Assembly (NCBI GenBank): GCA_003427395.1
Contig: BFEA01000057.1
Location: 260,717-288,485, forward strand
Length of the DNA stretch: 27,769 nucleotides
Direction: 5' to 3'
Origin: Chara braunii
Lineage: Eukaryota > Streptophyta > Charophyceae > Charales > Characeae
The notes under the pieces were generated by a model. The model made no database searches and was not told the DNA's origin. It saw only the letters and a list, made by a program, of their open reading frames with translations. Of the stretch, positions 10,701-19,624 are shown in pieces. Position 1 is the stretch's first letter. The number at the start of each line of letters is the position of its first letter. The position numbers and the translations under genes are program-made.

Positions 10701-11593
10701 CAGAGGACCCAAGGAAACCTGAAATGGACTTGGAAAGAGCCTTGAAATGAAATTCCTCTTTTTTTCTAGTCTTTGGCCTCAGCAAAAGGAGGATACCGGT
10801 GCATGCACCGTGACCCCAAGACCTCTATCACTTTGAGGAAAAAAGTCTCAGCGCGACCTGTTCCTCTTCGAGAGGGTGAGGGTTAAAGGACTAAGGCACC
10901 TACCACTTGGATCGGTGCGGGAGGTCCGGAACCACCTCCGACAATGAGCTCTAGTCGGGGAGTTCCAATTGCGCTTCCTGTTGAACACCTCAACGTCAAA
11001 GGGCGAGAGAACTAAATGGGCAGGAAAGTCATTCTCATCTAGTCTATTTTGCTACTCTCCAACCACACGCCATGTCATAGAGGGGTGGCATGGCCGTTTC
11101 GGTCGGACCACGGCTGCCCGCGCTAAGTTGGGCGGCACTGTCAAAGGGGAGAGGCTCGCGAGGTACCGGATGGAGTCCGCCACCACCACGGGGCATTGAC
11201 ACTGCCCTGCCGGAACATTACAACCGTTTCGGGACTAATTGCGAGGTCTTCATAACTGCACTCGGGGACTGATCGAGAGCCCCAACTCTCTTGAAAGAAA
11301 GAGGCTGGAATCCATAAAATTACCACTGAGAAAGAACGATTCGCGAGGAAAACTCTTACGGCTAGACGAGGCCTTGGCAGGCTTGGATTGGACCCACTTG
11401 GCAGACGTGGGGAGGAATCTTGGTATTGGTGTTCGCCACGTAAGAAAACAAATGTCGAACCGGGTAGAAGGATGAGGCGTCGTCCGCTAGGGAGGAACTG
11501 ATCGCTCTTCCTTTTGTGAAGCGGATGGGGTTGTGTCCTTGACTTGCGGTTGTTGGGCCAAAGGTTTGCGTACCTCCGAGTGAGAACCAATCG

Positions 11594-11630
11594 CGCGATG
11601 GGGACATCGCGTTTTGGGTGGGGGGAAGGT
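11594..11630 (+). other. CGCGATG/CATCGCG hairpin followed by G-rich tract (LTR of A)
   Basis: CGCGATG (11594-11600), GGGA loop, CATCGCG (11605-11611) form a perfect 7-bp stem. Five bases later comes GGTGGGGGGAAGG and then TG. The layout resembles the end of a Ty3/gypsy pol followed by a polypurine tract and an LTR start, so an older element may be nested in the block. The same arrangement occurs at 12853-12890 and, inverted and slightly mutated, at 16437-16476. Confidence 0.5.
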
Positions 11631-11663
11631 GTGCCATCTACCAATGAATACGCATGAAAATAA

Positions 11664-11945
11664 AACTTGTAATTGATTTTGCATGGGCTTGGGAAAAAAG
11701 GTGCCTGTCAAGATGTCCGGAACAGAAAAAAATTGTAATTGGCTTTGTATGGGCCTGAGAAAAGGGGGTCTGGCAAGACGCTAGAGAAGAAAGGACTTGG
11801 GCAAGTGACATGGTATGAACTTGAGAAAAATGGCTTGGCAAGATAGCTAGGAAGGAAAGGGCTGGTGTGATTGATTCTGTGTGGACCTAAAAAAGGAACT
11901 GACAGACTGAGAGTTGGCTGTGTAATTGGTTCGTATAAGCTTAAA
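11664..11945 (+). repeat. Degenerate ~50-70-bp repeats near the 3' end of the LTR of A
   Basis: A motif like ACTTGTAATTGATTTTGCATGGGC recurs about five times (11664, 11731, about 11795, about 11867, about 11919) with strong divergence. The reverse complement of the same series is seen in B at 16148-16408. Confidence 0.6.
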
Positions 11946-12065
11946 AAGATGAGAGGTCGCTAAGGGGTAAACCAAGCATTGTACATGAAGAGTCAATTAA
12001 GTAAAGGGGCAAGAAAGGGCAAAGGTTGATATGCATGCGGAATATGTAGGACCTGAGATAGGCCG

Positions 12066-12306
12066 GGAGGAATGACCCGGGAAGAATACATGTGGATTTG
12101 GATATGTCTGAGCTTCGGGGAGAGGAAAAATTTTACTAGAAATGTGTGGATGTCCTAAGAGTAATGAATGAGACGAGATCAAAAGGATTTCTGCTCGAAA
12201 ATGTTTCCTCAATGAAATGGGAAGATAGATTTGAGATTACGAATGCAGCCTTCAAGACATTGTCGAGAGCGAGAAATAACGTACAATGAAAAACTAGTTG
12301 CAGGGC
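12066..12306. other. Unassigned spacer after LTR of A
   Basis: Similarity to element B ends near 12065. Nothing recognisable lies between there and the methyltransferase-like fragment; only short shadow ORFs are present. Confidence 0.5.
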
Positions 12307-12426
12307 ATGTCTGTGGTCAGACCCCTCCAAGGGGCGATGCTAGTCAACTTGATGAGGGAAAGAGACATCAAGCTGTTGAAGCTTCTTGACGTGTTGCTAA
12401 CTCGCACCTGGAGGAAGCCATGGTGA

Positions 12427-12726
12427 ATGATCCTTGTGACATTCATCGCCAAAATCTCCCTTTTAACTCGATCCCTGGGGAGGGCGATGGGCGCGTCGTG
12501 CTCTCTCTTGTGGAACAATACGGGAGATTGTGGGGAAGCTCTTGGGTATTTGGGAGTGCCAGTGAGAAAGAGATACAGCTGTGAGACGGACGTTGATGCA
12601 CAGAGAGTGTTACGCGCTCATTACAAAGACATTATTGAGTTTGGGGACGTTACGCAATCCAAAGGAAGCCGAAACAAAACCTTGACCCCTCCATACCCTC
12701 CCCCGCCCCAAGAGGCGAAAATTTAA
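12427..12726 (+). pseudogene. Probable cytosine-5 DNA methyltransferase fragment (motif I-III region)
   Basis: Residues around 30-80 of this frame read GEALGYLGVPVRKRY, SCETDVDAQRV, LRAHYKDIIEFGDVTQ. That is the pattern of C5-methyltransferases after motif I: a helix ending L-G-V, an S-C-E-x-D-x-DA acidic SAM-contact motif, then a histidine/tyrosine helix leading to GDVT. Motif I itself (FxGxG) is damaged. The preceding VVLSL strand is found in the next frame, so one indel probably lies near 12505. Similarity stops after GDVTQ (12660); the catalytic PCQ loop is absent. An in-frame TGA (12424-12426) precedes the ATG, and the same frame is open upstream from 12307. The fragment sits just outside the LTR of element A and may derive from a mobile element or a host gene. 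The call is by motif only. Confidence 0.5.
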
Positions 12727-12852
12727 AAAAGGACCCGAGAAAAGACTGGGGAAAAGATAAAAAGAACCCTGGCAAGCTAACCGCTCATCCCACCCCACTC
12801 TTCTCCTCTGTCTGTCTATCACTCCAAAATTCCTACTGACCATGGATTGGTG

Positions 12853-12923
12853 CGCGATGAGGACATCGCGAATGAGTGGGGGGAATATGTCGGGACTAGT
12901 GAGTCCCGAATGATTTCCCGACA
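12853..12923 (+). other. Second hairpin, polypurine tract and LTR-like start
   Basis: CGCGATG-AGGA-CATCGCG (12853-12870) is followed by GAGTGGGGGGAATA (12874-12887) and TGTCGGGA at 12888. A nested palindrome, CGGGACT-AGTG-AGTCCCG, comes next, and the 36-base stretch ends in TCCCGACA, the inverse of its start. This is what a polypurine tract and 5' LTR edge of another LTR element would look like; a plausible LTR would extend into the 13 kb region. Confidence 0.45.
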
Positions 12924-13620
12924 CTCGAGAAACTGTATATGACCAATTTGTGCACAACAGAGAAAACCGGAAGAAGGAATGCGGAAAAGATCGGAAGCGT
13001 GGGCACAGGCAGTAGGAAGCTAGAGGCTGCCCAGAGTCGTCAAGACTGCCAAACTAGAAAGGAGCTGTCTAAGCAGGAAGCGGCAAAGGACTGTGAGAAA
13101 ATAGCAAGGGCGACTCTTTTCCCAAGGACGGAGAAGGGCCAACGGGAAGTTGGTAGTAGCATAGGAGGTGCGCAACTGGGCGGTGCACCAGTTTCAGCCT
13201 ACATAAGCGGAGGGTGTAGGCCGCCAGTCTCATTTGAGCATGAAAGGAGCCCATGCTGCCAGAATGAGTCCATGAGAGAAGTCATAGTGGAATAGAGCAA
13301 GAAAGTGAGAGCCAGAGCTAGCCTGGAGCCTGGCTATGGTGATAGGGCTGAGAAAGAAGGTCTAGAGGCTAGGATGAAGCAAGGAGAGTGGTCCGCCATA
13401 GCCCTAAGGCTGTGAGGTAGGAGGAGAGGCTGAAAGGGGTCCCCTTAGCCCTTCTAGAGGGAAGGACTCCATAGCCTTAGAGGTTGGAGCCTGCCGTAAC
13501 TTGAAGAGGGGGTGTGAGAGAAGGAGGAGAGAACTTGGAGGTGGGGAAGTCATACCCAAGGAGCTAGAACCAAGCTTGGGATCCCATTGCCAAGGAGACC
13601 AGCAAGAGGTGAGTGAAACA
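12924..13620. other. Unassigned, possible LTR body
   Basis: No gene is supported. If 12888 is an LTR start, this stretch would be its body. A CCTACATAAGCGGAGGGTG segment near 13198 looks like a weak TATA-type promoter, and GTGAGTGAAACA near 13610-13621 could supply a CA end. Repeated TAGCC/AGGCT blocks occur at 13310-13500. All of this is tentative. Confidence 0.35.
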
Positions 13621-13628
13621 GGAGGAAG

Positions 13629-13785
13629 TCTTCTTCTTCTCCTTCTTCTTCTTCTTCTTCTTCTTCTTCTTCTTCTTCTTCTTCTTCTTCTTCCTCTCCT
13701 TCTTTTTCCTCTTCTTCTTTCTCTTCTTCTCCTTCTTCTCCTTCTTCTCCCCCTCCTTCTTCATCTTCTTCTCCTTCCTCTAGCT
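13629..13785. repeat. (CTT)n microsatellite
   Basis: A near-perfect CTT run covers about 13629-13692, then degenerates into CTT/CCT/TTT triplets to about 13785. One strand is all pyrimidine. Long open frames reading poly-Leu, poly-Glu or poly-Lys across it are artefacts of composition. Confidence 0.97.
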
Positions 13786-13804
13786 TAGACCACCTCTCAG
13801 AAAC

Positions 13805-14645
13805 TGTGATTTTTGTTGATCCTGATGCACGTATGTGCTGCGATTCATTCCAGGATACTTCCGTGAACTTTTCCCTTGCTAGATTGCTTGCAAGCTCATC
13901 TTTTGGCTGTCTTTGATACATGTATGTGTTGCGATTCATTCCGGGATACTTCCGTGAACTTTCTCCTTAATAGTTTGCTTCCAATCTCATCTTTTGGCTG
14001 TCTTTGATACACATATGTGTTGCGATTCATTCCGGGATACTTCCATGAACTTTCCCCTTGATAGATTGTTTCCAATCTCATATTTTGGCTGTCTTTGATA
14101 TATATATGTGTTGCGATTCATTCCGGGATACTTCCGTGAACTTCCCCTTGCTAGATTGCTTCCAAACTCAGCTTTTGGCTGTCTTTGATACATGTATGTG
14201 TTGCGATTCATTCCAGGATACTTCCGTGAACTTTTCCCTTGCTAGATTGTTTCCAAACCCATCTTTTGGCTGTCTTTGATACACGTATGTGTTGCGATTC
14301 ATTCTGGGATACTTCCGTGAAATTTCCTCTTTCTAGATTGCTTCCAAACGCATCTTTTGGTTGTCCTAGATGCATGTATGTGTTGCGACTCATCTTGGGA
14401 TACTTCGGTGAACTTTCCCCTATTGTTGATGCTCTCAATCTTGTAGTTTCACTGATTTGAATGCTTGTGTGTATTGCGATTCATCTTGGGATACTTCGGT
14501 GAACTTTCCCCTAGTGTTGATGCTCTCAATCTTGTGTTTTTACTGATTTGAATGCTTGTGTGTGTTGCGATTCATCTTGGGATACTTCGATGAACTTTCC
14601 CCTAGTGTTGATGCTCTCAATCTTGTGTTTTCACTGATTTGGATG
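13805..14645. repeat. 91-bp satellite array, nine units
   Basis: The motif TGCGATTC (TGCGACTC once) recurs at 13839, 13930, 14021, 14112, 14202, 14293, 14384, 14475 and 14566, a period of 91 bp (once 90). Each unit contains a GGGATACTTCCGTGAACTTT-like segment. The first units carry a CTTTTGGCTGTCTTTGATAC segment; the last two or three carry a different half (GATGCTCTCAATCTTGTG), so two subfamilies are joined. No coding function is supported. Confidence 0.95.
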
Positions 14646-14673
14646 CTTATTTCCCCTAGGCCTAGCTATCCCC

Positions 14674-15126
14674 ATGCAGTCTGCCATTTCTCGGAATGCA
14701 GCCACAGCCAATGTTTTAGTCCCACAGCCCCACGTCATGCCCCATGCCCAAGGAAAATGAAGCGCTAATTTTCTACGGGCCTCCGGGTTCAATTTTGGCT
14801 CCCGGAGTGCCAAAAACTTGTGTTTGCCCCTCCCTATGCAGTCCGTTGTAACTCGAACTGCAGTAGGGGCAATTTTCTTTATCCCAGTGCCCCACAACTA
14901 GCCCTCAACTGAAAGAAAATAAAACGGCCAACTCCCAAGTGCATCCGGTCTCCATTTTGGCTCCCGATGCACCTAAAACATATGTTTGGTCTTTCCCATG
15001 CAATCCGTTATTTTTCGGTTGCAAGGGGTCTTGATTTTCTTTGATTTTCTCTACATAAATCAAAGAAAATCAAAGTCCTTTGTAACCGTCATATGCCCAA
15101 AATGAATCTGGTCCAAAATGTCCTCC
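14674..15126. repeat. 162-bp tandem repeats carrying a hairpin
   Basis: ATGCAGTCYG-type starts occur at 14674, 14836 and 14998, spaced exactly 162 bp. Each begins with an inverted-repeat core of the form TGCAGTCCG-N8-CGGACTGCA (degraded to different extents) and contains a TTTTGGCTCCCG segment. The array runs into the assembly gap. Two related hairpin units lie beyond the gap near 15620 and 15794. Confidence 0.8.
15031..15073. repeat. Perfect 17-bp inverted repeat
   Basis: TTGATTTTCTTTGATTT (15031-15047), a 9-base loop, then AAATCAAAGAAAATCAA (15057-15073). It can form a cruciform or RNA hairpin and lies 54 bases before the run of Ns. Confidence 0.95.
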
Positions 15127-15241
15127 NNNNNNNNNNNNNNNNNNNNNNNNNNNNNNNNNNNNNNNNNNNNNNNNNNNNNNNNNNNNNNNNNNNNNNNNNN
15201 NNNNNNNNNNNTTTTTTTTTTTTTTTTTTTTTTTTTTTTTT
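15127..15241. other. Assembly gap (85 N) followed by T30 run
   Basis: Positions 15127-15211 are N; 15212-15241 is an uninterrupted T run. The gap size may be a placeholder. Open frames crossing it are meaningless. Confidence 0.98.
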
Positions 15242-15254
15242 CCCTCCACATATT

Positions 15255-15620
15255 GACAGTTGGGATTTGGCAGTCCCTACTTGCTGCAGTCCCAACTAAC
15301 GGCTAACTCACTCATCCTCTCTCACTCCCCATTTTTTTTTTCTTTTCTTTTTTCTTTGTGCATGTCAAGTGTCAACAAACCGTTAAGGCCCTTTTCTCAT
15401 TTTTCTTTGCTTTTCTTTTCTTTTTTCTCCTTCCTTGGACAGTTGGGACTTGGCAATCCCTACTTGCTGCAATCCCAACCGACGACCAACTCACCCATCC
15501 TCTCTCACTCCCACATTGTCTTTTTCTTTTCTGTTTCTTTGTGCATGCCAAAAGTCAACTAGCCGTTAAGGCCCTTTTATTGCCTTTTCCTCTTAGTTTT
15601 GGCCCTTCCTATGACCAAGG
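15255..15620. repeat. 183-bp tandem duplication
   Basis: GACAGTTGGGAYTTGGCARTCC starts at 15255 and again at 15438, and TTTCTTTGTGCATG at 15351 and 15534; both give a 183-bp period. The two copies are highly similar, including a T-rich middle, so the duplication looks fairly recent. Confidence 0.92.
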
Positions 15621-15990
15621 GTCAGTCCGTTATTTCTCGGACTGCAGTTGTGGCCCTCCCATGCCCTTGGGAGCCACCGTTGGCCCCTCTTTTTCTGAGT
15701 CTCTCCCCCAAACGGTAGGCCCTCATGCACCGATTTTTTCCAGGAGGCCTATTTTTCTCGTGGAGCCCCTACGGGCTCGAGTTTCTTGGGGGAGGCTAAT
15801 CCGAGATTTTTCGGATTGCTCCCATGCCCCTAACACTCGTTTTCTTTACTTTTTATTTTTCTTTCGACCTTCCCTCTTGCTCCGACTAGTGCTTGCTAGT
15901 GCTTGCACAATTGGTGCTAAGATTTTTGGCCGTCAATATCTCCGATCTTGACGGTGCACTTGTTTTATTTTTTTGCACCACATACCGTGC
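15620..15990. repeat. Further hairpin units between gap and LTR of B
   Basis: CAGTCCG-TTATTTCT-CGGACTG (from 15623) is a perfect 7-bp hairpin of the 162-bp repeat type; AATCCGA-GATTT-TTCGGATT (from 15798) is a second form. Near 15933, CCGTCAA and TTGACGG form another stem. No gene is supported here. Confidence 0.6.
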
Positions 15991-16147
15991 CGCAATTTTA
16001 CCCGGCCTTTCTCAGGTCCTGCCAATTTCGCATGCATATCACCCTTTGTCCTTTCTTGCCCTCTACTTAATTGACTTTCCATGTGCAATGCTCGGTTCAT
16101 CCCTCGTACATCTCTTTCCTAGTCACCTTGTCAGACATTTTTTTGAA

Positions 16148-16408
16148 GCCCATGCAGACCAATTATTCATCAATTTCCCAGCCTGCCAGTACCTTTCTCG
16201 GGTTCATGCAAAGTCAATCATACAAGTCTTGCCAGGCTCCTTTCTCAAGCTCATACTAAGTCACTTGCTCAAGTCTTTTCTGCTCTGGACCTCTTGCCAG
16301 GCCCCTTTCATAGACCCATGCAAAACCAATTACACAAGTTCTTTTCTGCCCTGGGCATTTTGCCTGGCCCCCTTTTCTCACGCCCATACAAAGTCAATTG
16401 CACAAGTA
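16148..16408 (-). repeat. Degenerate ~50-70-bp repeats in LTR of B
   Basis: CCCATGCAAAGTCAATTACACAAGT-like motifs occur at about 16150, 16203, 16251, 16315 and 16383. They match the inverted series in A at 11664-11945, so the array predates the split of the two copies. Confidence 0.65.
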
Positions 16409-17399
16409 TTTTTCATGTGTTTTCATTGGTAGATGGTACACCTTCCCCCTACTCAAAACGCGATGTCCCCATCGCACGACTGGTTCTCACTCGGAGGTAC
16501 GCAGACCTTTGGTCCGCCGTCCGCAGTCAAGGACACAAACCCATCCGCTTCACAAAAGGAAGAGTGATCAGTTCCTCTCCAGCGGGTGGCGCCCCATCCT
16601 CCTACTCGATCCGACCTTTTTCTATTACGTGGCGAGCGCCAATACTGAGGTTCTTCCTCATATCTGGCAGGTAGGTCCAGTCCAAACCTCCCAGGGCCTC
16701 GTCTAACCGTAAGAGCTTTCCTCGCGAATTGTTCCTCCCGAGTGATAGTTTTCTGGATCCGGCCTCTTCCTTTCAAGAGAGTTGGGGCTCTCTATTAGTC
16801 CGCGAGTGCAGTTACGAAGACCTGGTAATTAGTCCCGAAACGGTTGTAATGTTCCGGCAGGGCAGTGTCAGTGCCCCGTGGTGGTGGCGGCCTCCACCCG
16901 GTACCTCGCCCGGCCCCTCCACTTGGATAGTGCCGCCCAACTTAGTGCGGGCAACCGAGGTCCGACCCAAACGGCCATGCCATCCCTCTATGGTATGGCG
17001 TGTGGTTGGAGAGTAGCGAAATAAACCAGAATTAAATGGCTCTCTCGCCCATTTGGTTCTCTCGCCCTTTGACGTTTAGACTCTCAACACATGGCGCAAT
17101 TTGAACTTCCCGAGCAGAGCTCATTGTCAGGGTCAGTTCCGGACATCCCGCACCGATCCAAGTGGTAGGTGCCTTGGTCCTTTAACCCGCATGCCCTTAC
17201 AAGGGGAACAGGCCGCGCTGAGACTTTTCCCTTTAAGGGATAGAGGTCTTGAGGTCGTGGTGCAAGCACCGGTATCCCCCTCTTGTTTAGGCTAAGGACT
17301 AGAAGAAAGAGAAAATTCATTTCCATGTTATTTCCAAGTCCATTTCAAGTTGTTTGGGGTCCCCTGTTTATGCAATGCAATTTCCAATGCTCATCCAGT

Positions 17400-17585
17400 T
17401 CCGGTGTTCAATCCAAGTCTAATGTTCAAACCAAGTCCAATGCCCAATCAAATTTCAATGCTCAATCCAGTTTCAATGGTCAATCCAATTCCAAGGCTCA
17501 ATCCAATATCTCTTCCAAGGCTGAGTCCAATATCCTTTCCAAAGCTGAGTCCAATATCCTTTCCAAAACTCAGCTCTTCTCAATC
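17400..17585 (-). repeat. 18-bp and 27-bp tandem repeats in LTR of B
   Basis: CAATCCAATTTCAATGCT-like 18-bp units (about 17405-17505) pass into 27-bp units CCAATATCCTTTCCAAAGCTGAGT-like (about 17505-17580). The plus-strand reading as QSNFNA and AESNILSK repeats is a by-product of the periods being multiples of three. Confidence 0.85.
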
Positions 17586-17667
17586 TCATCCATCTCAGAC
17601 AATCATGCAAGGAGACGCCAGTGCTAATTTCAAAGAATGACCCTTGTCAGGGGCCATTCCGAACAAC

Positions 17668-17895
17668 CTGGTTAGGGTCGTTCTTATCCATTTCAATCGG
17701 ACGGCCTGGTTAGGGTCATCCTTATCCATTTCCATCGGGCAGCCTGGTTAGGGTCATCCTTATCCATTTTCATCGGACAGCCTGGTTAGGGTCATCCTTA
17801 TCAATTTCCATCGGACATCCTGGTTAGGGTCATCCTAATCCATTTCCATCGGACAGTCTGGTTAGGGTCATCCTTATCCATTTTCATTGTTAGCG
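17668..17895 (-). repeat. 38-bp tandem repeat in LTR of B (six units)
   Basis: CTGGTTAGGG occurs at 17668, 17706, 17744, 17782, 17820 and 17858, exactly every 38 bp. Element A carries only about four, more diverged, units, so the array changed copy number or was homogenised in B. Confidence 0.95.
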
Positions 17896-18780
17896 CCCGA
17901 AGGGGTGGGCTTCGAGGACACGGATCCTGTCTCTGTCTCGAAGGTTAGAAGGTGGTAATCTCTTGGGTTTTACGCATGCATTTGCCTTTTGTCTCGTGCC
18001 AATCATCATTCACATGTCCATACATACATCCGACTTAGCGTCTTGTGCTCGAATTGAGGCTCGCAACCCTAAGCAGCACTAACCCACCCGGTCATTCAAC
18101 CATAGCGAAGGGGGTGTGTGTCATCACTGTTTTCTCCATCTCTCTGTCCTCTCATGCCTCTTGTTGCTTTTGACTTATCCGAGACCGGTTGGATTAGGCT
18201 CCTAGGGAAGAGGATTCTTCATGCCTCTTTACCCATATATCCCCTAGCCTCTCTGAGAAACTCATATCATGACTCATTCGAGCAGGGTTGCACATTCAAA
18301 AGGAAACTTTTTGCCATAGACTTTCTTCAATTTCAACAATTTACACACTCTCGCCCTTTCCCAAAACAAAATCAATCATTCCTTGTTCTTCTCTCACCAC
18401 CCAAGATCCCCGCATTTTCAAAGGAGCAAGTAGTTATGCAAAGTAGCACTGGCTACCTAGTCCCTGTTTTTACTTCTCCAGTTCAAATAGCAGCTTTGTC
18501 ATGGTTTTTCCCAAAAAAAAGAAGACAAATTCGAATGCAAAAGCAACATTATAGACTTGTCTCATCTAGGTCCTCCCCTCTTTTCCCTTCCAGTCTTTCA
18601 TAATCCTAGTCTCAAGCTGATCGGTCCTGACGTCCTTCTGAAGAAGCAACTACTTATGCAAAGTAGCACTAATGACCCAGTCCTTGGCGATCCCAAATAG
18701 AAAGTTATCCCGTTATAGTCCATTCTCGGAAAGTTCAAATGCAAAGTTTAAAATGACAGTTCTGCCTGCCCAGGTACCAG

Positions 18781-18788
18781 CCCTCCCC
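18781..18788 (-). promoter_or_regulatory. Polypurine tract of element B
   Basis: GGGGAGGG on the minus strand, one base before TGGTACC. It is conserved in sequence and position with the tract of element A. Confidence 0.7.
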
Positions 18789-18820
18789 ACTAACTATTCC
18801 CTGTTATGGCTTCTACCCGT

Positions 18821-19434
18821 TTACTGCCCAGTTGCCCTGTGTCGAGCCTCCCTTGCACAATTGTAAATCTCCTGCTGCATCTTTCTCTTTGCCCTTTGCA
18901 ACTGTAGGAACACGTCTTCTGTAAAAAATGTTGTTGGCGCTAGATCCTCTCCTCTGCTCAGTTTTTCCTTCTCTTTCATTACCCACTCATACCGCAAAAT
19001 ACTGGTCCATTGATCGAACCAGTCAGTGCAAGATGGCCCCAACTCTCTTATCCATTTGTTTTTCTCCTCACCTGGGTCCTCCCCCCCTGCCCGAACTTCG
19101 TTTGTGGGTGTTGTGACCTCATCTTCTTCCTCCTCACTGCTGAGGTCTATGACCTCGTTGGGCTCTTCCTCTTCCATCCTCTGCCTCTTCCCTAGGCTCC
19201 TATCCTCCTCACTACTGGTGTCACTGTCAGATGGGAGAAGTATCGGTTCCCCCTCTCTAAGGGGAAAGGGTCCCCTGGTCCCTTGCTTCCTTCCCCCTCT
19301 GTTCACAACCAAGTTGAAGTCAAATCCCACATACAATTTCCTTTTCTTGGAACTTGACTCCCCAGCCTATCTTGTTGCTTGTTCCCAGTAGGCCTGTTAA
19401 TGGCAGTGCTGTCGTTTTCATTTCCAAATTTCAT
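18821..19434 (-). pseudogene. ORF3 of element B
   Basis: The counterpart of the extra gene in element A. The start MKFGNENDS lies at 19434. A one-base loss after about residue 17 puts the first part out of frame, and the main frame is open from an internal Met at 19336 to TAA at 18821. Visible parts are a basic KKRK-type stretch just before 19336, RGGRKQGTRG, a Ser/Asp/Glu-rich acidic middle including a run of glutamates, then DWFDQW and KEKLSRGEDLAP followed by a 40-residue charged helix ending RATGQ. Conservation is highest in the N-terminal RKLYVGF/NLVVNRGGRKQGTRG block and in the C-terminal DWFDQW/KLSRGED block. I do not recognise the family. It is acidic, has no membrane segment and may act in the nucleus (inference). 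Confidence 0.72.
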
Positions 19435-19624
19435 CTTTCGTTTGTTCCTGTTGCTTTCTCCTTCCTTGGTCCTGTTCATTCATAACAGTCACAGCATCCC
19501 GCATGCACACACACTCCCTTCCACTCTCATTTGCGAGTTTTACACGCTCGCCCATAACCCTTGCTTGCCCCATATGATCGGTAGTCCCATTATCCCCTTT
19601 CCAAAACTTTGGTACTTTGTCCTG

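Larger units (their letters stand above)
9336..12065 (+). repeat. Putative long 3' LTR of element A
   Basis: It starts with TGGTACCTGGGCAGG directly after the polypurine tract. It has no coding capacity I can support and matches element B (18779 down to about 16000) in reverse complement over its whole length, though with many gaps. It contains several internal tandem repeats, listed separately, and a twice-occurring GTGCTACTT motif near 9437 and 9675. At about 2.7 kb it would be a long LTR. The 3' edge is only where A/B similarity fades (near 12065); no clear CA end was found, and no second LTR copy lies in the window to prove it. Confidence 0.6.
16000..18779 (-). repeat. Putative long 3' LTR of element B
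   Basis: Read on the minus strand it begins TGGTACC at 18779, right after the polypurine tract, and follows the order of the LTR-like block of element A down to about 16000, where similarity fades. Shared landmarks are the 38-bp repeats, the GC-rich AGCGCCCGA/GGACACGGATCC segment near 17890-17930, the hairpin near 16459-16476 and the degenerate terminal repeats. A TATGCAAAGTAGCACT motif occurs twice (about 18435 and 18655). The LTR call rests on the PPT-TG start; the matching 5' LTR would lie beyond the window. Confidence 0.6.

Noticed and set aside
13501-13939. Long ORFs reading poly-Leu, poly-Glu or poly-Lys
   Set aside because: They are translations of the CTT microsatellite in different frames, with no conserved flanking domain.
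13805-14645. CRISPR-like array
   Set aside because: The 91-bp units are repeated throughout with no unique spacers, and the context is eukaryotic; it is a satellite.
15060-15306. ORFs spanning the N run
   Set aside because: They depend on unknown bases and the T30 tract.
15893-16432. 179-codon plus-strand ORF over the 3' part of the LTR of B
   Set aside because: It overlaps degenerate LTR repeats and has no counterpart frame in element A.
17283-17627. Asn/Ser-rich repeat protein on the plus strand
   Set aside because: It is explained by 18- and 27-bp tandem repeats; element A has no matching frame.
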